Made by a program: the position numbers and the translations under genes | The notes under the pieces: generated by a model | What the model was told of the DNA's origin: nothing | The model's database searches: none | Seen by the model: only the letters and a program-made list of their open reading frames with translations | Part shown: positions 1 through 7,601 of the stretch, one piece after another | Layout of the letters: each line of letters begins with the position of its first letter | Position numbering within the stretch: the stretch's first letter is position 1 | DNA from: Collinsella sp. | GTDB taxonomy: Bacteria > Actinomycetota > Coriobacteriia > Coriobacteriales > Coriobacteriaceae | Length of the DNA: 64,000 nucleotides | Assembly: GCA_019414265.1 (NCBI GenBank) | Contig: DXMJ01000001.1 | Coordinates: 59,002-123,001 of the forward strand | Direction: 5' to 3'

Positions 1-18
1 AGAAGAATAGGCGGGGTT

Positions 19-40
19 CCAAGGGGACACGTCCCTTTGG
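19..40. repeat. Short GGGAC palindrome
   Basis: Imperfect palindrome with arms CCAAGGGGAC and GTCCCTTTGG around a two-base centre. It is one of several intergenic palindromes in this window built around GGGAC/GTCCC. Nothing else was recognised between 1 and 235. Confidence 0.5.
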
Positions 41-235
41 CGCGCAGGGGTCCGGGGATGGCGCGGTCCATCCCCGCCACTATTATTAAGCTAAGGACCG
101 CCGAAACTCCTCCCAATTGGAGTTTATCGGTCGATAAGTCAAGCCGACCGGCCCGCGATTATCAATGGTTTATTTGCTTCACATAATAAATTGACTCAGG
201 ATTCACCCGCAATTCACCCGCAAAGTAAACCGATA

Positions 236-270
236 AAGAAAAAGCTCGGAAGCAATTTTGCTTCCGAGCT
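236..270 (-). terminator. Rho-independent terminator of tRNA-fMet
   Basis: On the minus strand an 11-bp stem (AGCTCGGAAGC / GCTTCCGAGCT) with a six-base loop is followed by a T-rich run. It begins about ten bases after the tRNA 3' end. Confidence 0.85.
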
Positions 271-279
271 GCAAGTTCT

Positions 280-356
280 TGGTCGCGGGGGCAGGATTTG
301 AACCTACGACCTCCGGGTTATGAGCCCGGCGAGCTACCAGACTGCTCCACCCCGCA
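280..356 (-). tRNA. Initiator tRNA-fMet (CAT)
   Basis: The cloverleaf reads on the minus strand with anticodon CAT and an encoded CCA end at 280-282. Three consecutive G-C pairs (GGG/CCC) flank the anticodon loop, the initiator hallmark. Position 1 is U opposite G72, so there is no Watson-Crick 1-72 pair, as expected for an initiator, although the textbook mismatch is C-A. The length of 77 including CCA matches the bacterial initiator. Confidence 0.93.
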
Positions 357-552
357 ATGTCTGGGCGCCTCATGTGCGCAAGAAAGAATATTACGCGGGA
401 GTTCGGTAAACGGCAAGGAAAATCTCGTAGAGCATAATTCCTTCATATTTAAACCCCTCAGCCCCTATCACCGTAAACGAATTGCAGCCGAGCGCCGTCG
501 ACGGCACGTATACAATGGTGCGCGTCCTTTTATGCCAACACCGGGAGTAGAC

Positions 553-1326
553 ATGCTGCTCGCTATCGATATGGGAAATACGCAGACGGCCATGGGCCTG
601 TTTGACGGAGACGAGCTGGTGCAGTCGTGGCGTATGCCCACCGACCGCTCCTATACCGCCGACGAGATCCACGTGCGCCTGATGGGTTTCTTTAAGATGT
701 ACGGCCTCTCGCTCGATACGGTTGACGCGATCGCCTTTGCGGGCGTGGTGCCGCAACTCTCGCGCGAATGGCACGCCGTGGCCAACCGCATCGCGGCAGA
801 CGCCATCGTCATCGGGCCGCAGACGGCCGCCGTGACCAAGCTGCGCGCGGCGCGCCCCCAGGCCGTGGGCGCCGACCGCGTAGCCAACGCCGTTGCGGCC
901 GAGACTTTCTACGGCGCGCCGGCAATCGTGGTGGACTTTGGCACCGCGACCAATATCGACGTCATCGATGAGGACGGTTATTACATTGGCGGGGCGATTG
1001 CGCCGGGCATCCGCATCTCCATGGACGCGCTTGCCGCCCGTGCCGCCAAGCTCGCCAGCGTGCCGCTCGAGGCGCCCGAGCACGCCATCGGTCGCGACAC
1101 CGAAGAGTGCATCAAGGTCGGCGCCGTGATGGGCGCCGCCGCCATGGCCGAGGGCCTGGTCACGCGCATGAAGCGCGAGCTGGGCCGCGAGGACGCCACC
1201 GTTATCGCCACGGGCGGTCTCGCCGGCATTGTCGCCGATTCGACCGATGCCTTCGACGTGGTCGACGGGCAACTCACCATCAAGGGCATCTGCGAAATCT
1301 ACCGCCGCATGCAGGAGCTGGGATAG
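553..1326 (+). CDS. coaX: Type III pantothenate kinase
   Basis: ATP-dependent phosphorylation of pantothenate, the first committed step of coenzyme A synthesis, in the cytosol. The 257-residue product has the usual family length. It opens with the ASKHA phosphate loop (LLAIDMGNTQTAMG). It then shows GVVPQLS, the GADRVANAVAA motif, the second phosphate loop VDFGTATNIDVID, GGAIAPGI, and ATGGLAG near the C terminus. The start at 553 is chosen because the protein begins directly with the first beta strand; the frame stays open upstream only by running through the tRNA gene. A possible -10 (TATACA, 509-514) lies just upstream. The gene stands alone and converges on the folate genes. Confidence 0.95.
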   Translation: MLLAIDMGNTQTAMGLFDGDELVQSWRMPTDRSYTADEIHVRLMGFFKMYGLSLDTVDAIAFAGVVPQLSREWHAVANRIAADAIVIGPQTAAVTKLRAARPQAVGADRVANAVAAETFYGAPAIVVDFGTATNIDVIDEDGYYIGGAIAPGIRISMDALAARAAKLASVPLEAPEHAIGRDTEECIKVGAVMGAAAMAEGLVTRMKRELGREDATVIATGGLAGIVADSTDAFDVVDGQLTIKGICEIYRRMQELG

Positions 1327-1360
1327 AGTAAACGCCAGGTCGCAGCAACCAGCCGCCAAT

Positions 1361-1403
1361 CCTATTCCTCAAAATCGAAAATTTTTCAGTTTTGAGGAAT
1401 AGG
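1361..1403. terminator. Hairpin after coaX
   Basis: Perfect 14-bp inverted repeat (CCTATTCCTCAAAA / TTTTGAGGAATAGG) with a 15-base loop. The A and T runs sit in the stem rather than as a tail. Its position 35 bases after the coaX stop suggests a terminator, possibly for both converging transcripts. Confidence 0.55.
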
Positions 1404-1424
1404 GTGCTGACAGCCCATTCCCCA

Positions 1425-1469
1425 GACAACAAGACCCTCCCCGGCACAGCCGAGGAGGGTCTTGTTGTC
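1425..1469. terminator. Long hairpin between converging genes
   Basis: Perfect 16-bp inverted repeat (GACAACAAGACCCTCC and its complement) with a 13-base loop, just past the end of the biotin-ligase-like gene. It has no clear T tail on either strand, so terminator function is inferred from location. Confidence 0.5.
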
Positions 1470-1499
1470 ATCGCTATCTTTGAGCGCGGGCGCCTCGCG

Positions 1500-2201
1500 T
1501 TACAGTCCGCGAATGCGTACGGCCTCGGGCGGAAACTCCTGCTCGCCGGCATCGGTCTTGATGGTCGCACGACCCCAGATGTCCAGGCCCGCAAATACAC
1601 CAACAGCAAGCGGCAAGCCGCTGGGCGACACCGCCGCAACTTGGCGACCCAGCAGCGGCACCATGTCGAAGTACTCGCCCAACACGGGGGCCAGCGGACC
1701 TGCGGCGCCCTGCGGCGTATTGGCAACAGCCGCCCAGGCGTCCACACGGGTCAGCACGGCGGCAGACAACTCCTCGACCAGCGCTTCGTCGGCCGCATCC
1801 ACACCGAGCTCGCTCAATGCCGAACGCTCAATATCCACCGTCACGGCACCGAACATGCCCGCAGCACCGGCGCCGCCGTTGACGGTGACGCGCGCGAACG
1901 ACGTCTCAAACACAGGCGCACCGCACACGATGTCACTCGGCCACTGGATGCCCACCTTGCCGGCAAGGCCCAGGCCCGGCGTCGACGCCGTGCCCGCGAG
2001 CGCGTCCATCATGCCCATCGCCGCCACAAACGGCAGGCCGTGGAAGGCATGCATATTCACGTCCGGGCGCACGACCAGCGAAAACGTCAACGACGCCTCG
2101 CCCGCGCTCCAAGCGCACCAGCCCGCGGACACACCCTCGCGACCCGCGTCGCGCGCGGCGTCAAGCTCGGTGCCGGCGGCTACAACATTCATCTCAATCA
2201 T
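1500..2201 (-). CDS. Biotin-protein-ligase-like protein, degenerate active site
   Basis: A 233-residue protein resembling the catalytic and C-terminal domains of BirA-type biotin ligases. GIQWPSDIVCG corresponds to the KWPND motif, and the last 35 residues (GVFAGLDIWGRATI) resemble the BirA SH3-like domain. Key positions are altered: the Lys of KWPND is Gln, and the biotin-loop GRGRRG reads roughly GREGVSAG. There is no N-terminal helix-turn-helix. The start codon directly abuts the folP-folK stop (TAG at 2202-2204), so translation is probably coupled. Ligase activity is doubtful; a lipoate-ligase-like or non-catalytic role is possible. The assignment rests on motif resemblance only. Confidence 0.55.
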   Translation of the reverse strand: MIEMNVVAAGTELDAARDAGREGVSAGWCAWSAGEASLTFSLVVRPDVNMHAFHGLPFVAAMGMMDALAGTASTPGLGLAGKVGIQWPSDIVCGAPVFETSFARVTVNGGAGAAGMFGAVTVDIERSALSELGVDAADEALVEELSAAVLTRVDAWAAVANTPQGAAGPLAPVLGEYFDMVPLLGRQVAAVSPSGLPLAVGVFAGLDIWGRATIKTDAGEQEFPPEAVRIRGL

Positions 2202-3929
2202 CTACATACGCCCCAATTCGCCCACGATATGGCCCACGCGGTCCTCGGGCTCCTTGACCTCGACACCGTTGTAGCGGAAGAACCGCGCCGGGTCGTGCAT
2301 CAGATCCTCGAGCGGCACCAGTACAAAGTCGCGCTCGCCAATGAGTGGATGCGGCAGGCGCAGCTTTTTGCCGCCATGGATCTCGCCGTCCATCCACAGC
2401 AGGTCCAGGTCGATGGTGCGCGGACCGTTGACCTTGGCCTTCTTGGAGCGGTCGCGCCCCAGCTCAGCCTCGATCTTCATAAGCTCGTCGAGCAGCACCA
2501 GCGGCGCCAGCTCGGTCTTGATCTCGATGACGGCGTTGGCAAACGCATCTTGGCGCGTCTCGTAGGCCGGCTCGCTCTCGTAGATGCGCGAGCAGTTGGA
2601 CACGCAGGTGAGCGGAATCTCGGCGATCATGTCGCGTGCGGCGCGGATGTTGTCGCAACGATGCCCCAGGTTGGAGCCCACGGCCACAAACGCACGGCGC
2701 GGCTGCGGCTTGGCGACAGCCCAGTAGCCGTTCAGGAAGTGCGCAAAGCCAGTGACGTCGTGCACGCGCACGATGTTGGCACCGGCCTGGATAGCGCCCA
2801 GGCATACGCCAAACGTGGCGGCATCGCGCGCGGCGGCCTCGGTCACGCCCGAGACGGCGCCCACAAAACGCTTGCGCGACACGGCGCACATGAGCGGATA
2901 GCCCAGCGACGCCATCTTGGCGGTCTCACGCTGGATGACGATATCCTCGTTGGCCGTCTTGCCAAAGCCCGGGCCGGGATCGATGCAGATGCGGTCGCGC
3001 GACACGCCGGCATGGATGAGCGTGCGGGCCTGGTCGGACAGAAAGCCCATGACACGGCGCATGATGGGCGCCGAATCAGGCAGGGTAAAGCGGCGGAGCT
3101 GCGAGGTGGGCACGTAGGCTTCCTCGCGGCGGGCACTGCGGCGCATCATGGCTGCCAGGTGGTCATTGGGCTCCGGCGCGGGCTCAGGGGTCGCGACGGC
3201 CTCGGCGACAGGGATAGCCTGCTCGGCGGCCGGTGCCTCCTGCTTCTGCTCGTCCGTAGGCTCGGGTGCAGGCTCCGGATCGCCGAACGGCAGCGAGGGC
3301 TGCACCACGCCACCCGGGAGCTTTGCCTCCGTCTTGGGCTCGCCCAGCAACTTGCCACGGCGACGGCGGGCAGGCTTCTCGGCCTCGCGCGCAGCCTCGG
3401 CGGCCGCCTCGCGCGCCTTTTCGGCAACAAACGCCGCGGCCGAGGTATCGAGCTGCACCGTTGCATGCGCGCGCGTAGGCGCCGCGACCTCACCGGCATG
3501 CATCACGATGACGCCGCAGGTGCTCGTCGCGACAAACTCGACCATCTTGGGGTCGGTGAAGCCCGTCACGTCGTTGACGATCGAGGCGCCGCAGCGCACG
3601 GCCGCCTTGGCAACCGCCACGTGGCGCGTGTCGATCGAGACGATGGCACCCTCTTTGGCCAGCGCGCGTACCACGGGCAGCACGCGGCGAGCCTCCTCGT
3701 CGGGGTTGACCGGGGTAAAGCCAGGACGCGTGGACTCGCCGCCCACGTCGATGATGTCGGCACCGGCGTCGAGCATCGCCAGGCCGTACTCGATGGCGGC
3801 ATCCGGGTCGAAGTGCTCACCGCCATCGCTAAACGAATCGGGCGTCACGTTGAGGACGCCCATGATGCGCGGGCGGTCAAAGCTGAGCTCGTACTTTCCG
3901 CACCGCCATGTCTTGCTATCGTTCGCCAT
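2202..3929 (-). CDS. folP-folK: Dihydropteroate synthase / HPPK fusion
   Basis: Bifunctional folate enzyme. HPPK pyrophosphorylates 6-hydroxymethyl-dihydropterin and DHPS joins it to p-aminobenzoate. Residues 22-147 carry the first half of DHPS (MGVLNVTPDSFSDGG, GGESTRPG, SIDTRH, VNDVTG, VMHAG). Residues about 148-288 are an Ala/Glu/Pro-rich insertion. DHPS resumes at about 290 (ICIDPGPGFGKT, AVSRKRF, VRVHDV). HPPK occupies 411-575 (VAVGSNLG, GPRTIDLDLL, LPHP). The start at 3929 is preferred because AGGAGG lies six bases before it and directly touches the alternative ATG two codons upstream. The biotin-ligase-like gene follows immediately. Confidence 0.93.
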   Translation of the reverse strand: MANDSKTWRCGKYELSFDRPRIMGVLNVTPDSFSDGGEHFDPDAAIEYGLAMLDAGADIIDVGGESTRPGFTPVNPDEEARRVLPVVRALAKEGAIVSIDTRHVAVAKAAVRCGASIVNDVTGFTDPKMVEFVATSTCGVIVMHAGEVAAPTRAHATVQLDTSAAAFVAEKAREAAAEAAREAEKPARRRRGKLLGEPKTEAKLPGGVVQPSLPFGDPEPAPEPTDEQKQEAPAAEQAIPVAEAVATPEPAPEPNDHLAAMMRRSARREEAYVPTSQLRRFTLPDSAPIMRRVMGFLSDQARTLIHAGVSRDRICIDPGPGFGKTANEDIVIQRETAKMASLGYPLMCAVSRKRFVGAVSGVTEAAARDAATFGVCLGAIQAGANIVRVHDVTGFAHFLNGYWAVAKPQPRRAFVAVGSNLGHRCDNIRAARDMIAEIPLTCVSNCSRIYESEPAYETRQDAFANAVIEIKTELAPLVLLDELMKIEAELGRDRSKKAKVNGPRTIDLDLLWMDGEIHGGKKLRLPHPLIGERDFVLVPLEDLMHDPARFFRYNGVEVKEPEDRVGHIVGELGRM

Positions 3930-4023
3930 GAACATCCTCCTAAAATGCCCGCGCCGCCGCGCTTGGGCGCTGGCGGCGGGGTCGCTTTGCAATCAGTCTT
4001 TCTATTGTATCCGCGTACACGGG

Positions 4024-4776
4024 CTAGAACGCAAACGCGGCCGCGATGTCGCAAGAAATCAGCAGGTCGGCATTTGCATCCTGATCGGTGGGAGCAAGAT
4101 TGCAAATGGCCAGCGTATCGCCGGTAAAGTAGCGCGTAAGGCCCGCCGCCGGATACACCACGAGCGAGGTCCCGCCCACAATGAGGGCATCGGCCGCGGC
4201 GATGGCGGCAACGGCGCCGGTCAGCACATGCTCGTCGAGAGGCTCCTCGTAGAGCACCACATCGGGCTTAATGCGCCCGCCGCACGCAGGGCACACAGGC
4301 ACGCCCGCGGCGTCCTCGTGCTCGCGCAAGCAAATCCACTCGGCGCTATAGACCGCGCCGCACGACTGGCAAATGTTGCGATGGACCGAGCCGTGCAGCT
4401 CGAACACACGCTGCGAGCCGGCCATCTGATGCAGACCGTCAATGTTTTGCGTCACCACGGCATTTAGCTTGCCGGCGCGCTCCAGCTCGGCCAGCTTGGT
4501 GTGGCAGCGGTTGGGCTTGGCGCCAAGCGCGATCATCTTGGTGCGGTAGAAGTCGAAAAACTCGGCCGGATGCGCCTCGTAAAAGCTATGCGAGAGCATG
4601 GTCTCGGGCGGGTAGGCAAACTGCTGGTGATACAAGCCGTCCACGCTGCGGAAATCGGGGATGCCGCTCGCCGTGGAAACGCCCGCGCCGCCAAAGAAGA
4701 CCACGCGCTTGTGGGTGCCAAACAGCTCCGCCAGCGCGGCGGAGGCCTGCTTGGGATCCGTTATCGCCTGCGTCAT
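4024..4776 (-). CDS. Sir2-family NAD-dependent protein deacylase
   Basis: Sirtuin that removes acyl groups from lysines using NAD, releasing nicotinamide and O-acyl-ADP-ribose. The 250-residue product shows the NAD loop GGAGVSTASGIPDF, then TQNIDGLHQMAG, the catalytic His in ELHGSVHR, and two CxxC pairs for structural zinc (CQSC and CPAC). GGTSLVVYPAAG lies near the C terminus. The start is placed at 4776, where GGAGGA stands five bases upstream. It is followed by folP-folK in the same direction after about 95 bases and is divergent from the exonuclease gene. Confidence 0.93.
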   Translation of the reverse strand: MTQAITDPKQASAALAELFGTHKRVVFFGGAGVSTASGIPDFRSVDGLYHQQFAYPPETMLSHSFYEAHPAEFFDFYRTKMIALGAKPNRCHTKLAELERAGKLNAVVTQNIDGLHQMAGSQRVFELHGSVHRNICQSCGAVYSAEWICLREHEDAAGVPVCPACGGRIKPDVVLYEEPLDEHVLTGAVAAIAAADALIVGGTSLVVYPAAGLTRYFTGDTLAICNLAPTDQDANADLLISCDIAAAFAF

Positions 4777-4912
4777 ATGAGTCCTCCGTCCTTGTTGGTC
4801 GGGCAGCGTCGGACGACATCCCGGCATACGGCCTTTGAGTCAGCACGCGCGGAGCCCACCACCGCCCCTGTTGCGCTAATCTTAAGCCTGCCAACCCCGT
4901 CGAAAGGACACC

Positions 4913-5731
4913 ATGCCTCAGACTTACACTTTCGCCTCGTGGAACGTCAACGGCCTGCGCGCCGTGCTCAAAAAGGACCCGAGCTTTATCCAGATCGCGC
5001 AAGAACTCGACGTCGATATCTTGGCGCTGCAGGAGACCAAGCTGCAGGAGGGGCAGGTCGATATTGACCTGCCCGGCTATCATCAAACCTGGAGCTATGC
5101 CGAGCGCAAAGGCTATTCGGGCACTGCGGTCTTTAGCCGCCAGGAACCGCTGCGCGTATTGCGCGCCGACGCGCTGCTGCCTTATGCCGGCGAGGGCGAG
5201 GCGGCCGAGCTCGTCGCCCAAGCCGCAACCGAGGGCCGCGTCTGCACGCTCGAGTTCGACAAGTTTTGGTTTGTCGACGTCTACACGCCTAACGCCCAAA
5301 ATGAGCTCGCGCGCATCGACGTGCGCATGGCCTGGGACGATGCCTATCGCGACTTTTTGAGCGCGCTTGAGCGTGAGACCGGCAAGCCCGTTGTAACCTG
5401 TGGCGACTTTAACGTGGCGCACGAGGAAATCGACCTTAAGAACCCCAAGTCCAACCGCGGCAACGCCGGCTTTTCGGACGAGGAGCGCGGCAAGTTTACC
5501 GAGCTGCTCAACGCCGGCTTTACCGATACCTGGCGTGCGGCAAACCCCGACGTCGAGGGCGTCTACAGCTGGTGGAGCTATCGCTTTAATGCCCGCAAGA
5601 ACAACGCCGGCTGGCGCATCGACTACTTCCTGGTAAGCGACGCAATCGCCGACAACGTACGCGACACCGGCATCCGCGGCGACATCTTCGGCAGCGACCA
5701 CTGCCCCGTCACCCTTACGTTGGAGCTCTAA
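4913..5731 (+). CDS. xth: Exodeoxyribonuclease III / AP endonuclease
   Basis: Metal-dependent base-excision repair nuclease of the EEP fold. It cleaves 5' of abasic sites and trims 3' ends. The 272-residue product has the family motifs in order: WNVNGLRA, LQETKLQ with the metal-binding Glu, the YTPNA loop, CGDFNVAHEEIDL (catalytic Asp/Asn), and GSDHCPV with the terminal catalytic His. AAAGGA stands a few bases before the ATG. The gene is transcribed away from the sirtuin and is followed by about 530 bases of foldback DNA. Confidence 0.95.
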   Translation: MPQTYTFASWNVNGLRAVLKKDPSFIQIAQELDVDILALQETKLQEGQVDIDLPGYHQTWSYAERKGYSGTAVFSRQEPLRVLRADALLPYAGEGEAAELVAQAATEGRVCTLEFDKFWFVDVYTPNAQNELARIDVRMAWDDAYRDFLSALERETGKPVVTCGDFNVAHEEIDLKNPKSNRGNAGFSDEERGKFTELLNAGFTDTWRAANPDVEGVYSWWSYRFNARKNNAGWRIDYFLVSDAIADNVRDTGIRGDIFGSDHCPVTLTLEL

Positions 5732-5803
5732 CTCCAGCTGCCCCCGGAGACGAAGGAAAACGGATCATTTTGGGCCTCGTGAGGGTGTCCGCGTGACCCA
5801 TCC

Positions 5804-5963
5804 GCCACGAAACACGCCCATCTACTACGTTTAAGCCACCACCCTCAACCACAGCGAACAACGCAAAAAGAAAACCGCAGGTAGAAAGCCTGCGGTTTTT
5901 CATAAAACGCGGTCATGGTCGGGAGTATCAAGCTAAACGTAGTAGATGGGCCAGTTTCGTGGC
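5804..5963. repeat. Foldback element, tandem family, copy 1
   Basis: Arms of about 32 bases (5804-5836 and 5932-5963) are complementary apart from a few bulges and enclose a second hairpin with a T tail at 5871-5900. A box related to GACGAAGGAAAACGGATCA precedes it at about 5751 and recurs as GACGGAAGAAAATGGATCA before copy 2 at about 5999. The region 5732-6265 holds no convincing gene, only this and the next copy. Confidence 0.75.
5871..5900 (+). terminator. Terminator-like hairpin inside foldback copy 1
   Basis: Stem AAAACCGCAG / CCTGCGGTTTT with an eight-base loop and T run, about 140 bases after the xth stop. It probably ends the xth transcript. Confidence 0.65.
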
Positions 5964-6066
5964 AAGCGCCGTCAACTGATTCCCTGGGGACATCTGGGGA
6001 CGGAAGAAAATGGATCAATTTGGCTCTCTGAGGGCCACGATGCCCGTCATATCAGCCGGCCATTCC

Positions 6067-6218
6067 AAAACTATGCCGGTTTACGGGGCTGAATCGCGAA
6101 CCCCCAACCATACGCAATTCCGAGATAATAAAACCGCAGGTGAACGGCTTACTCTATTTCGAAAAAAGCCGGCATGGTCTGCCTGCGCCAATCTAGCCCC
6201 GTAAACCGGCATAGTTTT
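6067..6218. repeat. Foldback element, tandem family, copy 2
   Basis: Perfect 24-bp arms (6067-6090 and 6195-6218) enclose about 104 bases that form nested pairs CGCAGG/CCTGCG and CGGCTT/AAGCCG. The arms are unrelated in sequence to those of copy 1, but the interior AAACCGCAGGT and the preceding GGATCA-containing box are shared. Confidence 0.75.
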
Positions 6219-6265
6219 GAAATGACACTTCGGCAGTATTGATTCCCGCCCCGACGCAACCAGCC

Positions 6266-6964
6266 CTACAGCCTGTATTTCACGACGACACGGTTAATGC
6301 GACGGCACCAAGGCTTGTACAAGGCGGCCAAAAACACGCAGGTCGCAAGGCCGTGCGTAATATCGAACGGCACTGCCGTGGCAAGACGCGCCACGGCACC
6401 CGCCCAAGTAAGCGGCTGTACAAAACCAATGATGTCATATGCGTTGATCACGACGCCATAGAGCAGGCCCGACGCAAAGCCGTACGCCAGCAGTACTGGC
6501 ATGCGCACGGTGCCGTCGACGCGGTCGAACGCACCCGCATACGCTAGCGCGCCGCCAACATAGCCAACCAGCCCCCAGGCATACATCTGCCACGGCGTCC
6601 ACATGCCTTGTCCAAAAAAGAAATTGCTGGTCAGCGCCGCCAGCGCGCCAACCATAAAACCATTGCGGCGACCAAGCGTCGCCCCCGCGATAATGGCGAT
6701 GGCACTCACCGGTTTAAAGTCGGGAATGGGACCGAACAAGATGCGCCCCGCCGCGGCCAACGCCGCCAACACCAGCGTGGGCATAATCTGGCGCAGGCCC
6801 GGGCGCGAAGCCTCGTAACCCGCAAAGAACAGCGCAAGCACCAGCGCCACCACAACCAGCATGGCCAACGCTGCCTGCTCAACGCCCGCCAGCAACGCCG
6901 CAGCCATCACCGCAGGAACCGCCAGCAGCAGCGGGATTTCCATATGTTGCAAGACGCGTGACAA
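6266..6964 (-). CDS. ECF transporter S component
   Basis: Integral membrane protein of 232 residues with about six or seven hydrophobic segments. It has the layout of substrate-binding S components of energy-coupling-factor vitamin importers. PDFKPVSAIAIIAGATLG and the aromatic stretch NFFFGQGMWTPWQMYAWG resemble the cobalamin/queuosine-type S subunits, but the substrate cannot be named. The proposed start is a TTG at 6964, six to seven bases after GGGGG; the ATG seven codons inside has no ribosome-binding site. No ECF ATPase or T subunit is adjacent, though such genes lie at 12.7-15.2 kb and could be shared. Confidence 0.78.
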   Translation of the reverse strand: MSRVLQHMEIPLLLAVPAVMAAALLAGVEQAALAMLVVVALVLALFFAGYEASRPGLRQIMPTLVLAALAAAGRILFGPIPDFKPVSAIAIIAGATLGRRNGFMVGALAALTSNFFFGQGMWTPWQMYAWGLVGYVGGALAYAGAFDRVDGTVRMPVLLAYGFASGLLYGVVINAYDIIGFVQPLTWAGAVARLATAVPFDITHGLATCVFLAALYKPWCRRINRVVVKYRL

Positions 6965-7085
6965 CGGCAGCCCCCATCAAACGAATGTCCGTTTATGGTA
7001 GCACGGGCAAAATGAGGCCGACCAATCCCCCGGCCGACCTTGGCTGCCAGTCGATCAGGCTTTCGCCACGCGACCGGTCTTGGCG

Positions 7086-7547
7086 CTATTCGCCCGTAAC
7101 TTTAGCGGCAATGGCCGCGACAAAAGGATCAAACAGCAAGCCGCCCACAACGACAAAGGCCCATCCGCCCACCACGAGGCGAACCCAGCGCGAGAAAAAC
7201 GGCACACCGTCGATAACGCCAACGCCTGACTGAAACGCGACTTCAAATAGCCCGATAATGCAGAAGAGCAGAGTAGCGCCCACAACGGTTCCGCAAATCC
7301 GTGCGCCCGGAGTGTTCCGATCAAAACCAAAAAACTCAACGCACGTCTCAATTGCTTTGCCAAAGAGCGGCAAAAAACCCACGAACTGTGCAATACCGAT
7401 GGCCAGAATAAGCTGCCCCCAGAAACCAGTAAGTCCCTGAAAATCTAAGCCAGGCTTTCCCTCAACAATCGGCAGAAATGAACACATGAATAGAGGATTA
7501 ACGATGCCGTTGAGAATGGTCACAGCGGTACTCTTTTTTAGTGTCAA
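7086..7547 (-). CDS. Small integral membrane protein, function unknown
   Basis: A product of about 153 residues with four predicted hydrophobic segments (around residues 8-28, 42-62, 82-102 and 122-145) and no motif I recognise. The probable start is a TTG at 7547, nine bases after AAGGAG; an earlier in-frame TTG directly touches the AAGGAG. It lies downstream of the MFS/amidohydrolase genes on the same strand with a 54-base gap. It may belong to the same transcription unit, but the role is unknown. Confidence 0.6.
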   Translation of the reverse strand: MTLKKSTAVTILNGIVNPLFMCSFLPIVEGKPGLDFQGLTGFWGQLILAIGIAQFVGFLPLFGKAIETCVEFFGFDRNTPGARICGTVVGATLLFCIIGLFEVAFQSGVGVIDGVPFFSRWVRLVVGGWAFVVVGGLLFDPFVAAIAAKVTGE

Positions 7548-7601
7548 GTAGACCAACTCCTTTTGCCCTTGTCGGCCAGGCCCAAAGGGCGGAAGCGAAT
7601 A

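Noticed and set aside
298..552. N-terminal extension of coaX
   Set aside because: It would read through the initiator tRNA gene, and the conserved protein begins at 553.
1392..4127. 911-residue plus-strand open frame
   Set aside because: Antisense to the biotin-ligase-like, folP-folK and sirtuin genes; His/Arg/Gly-rich composition is typical of the shadow of a high-GC gene, with no motif.
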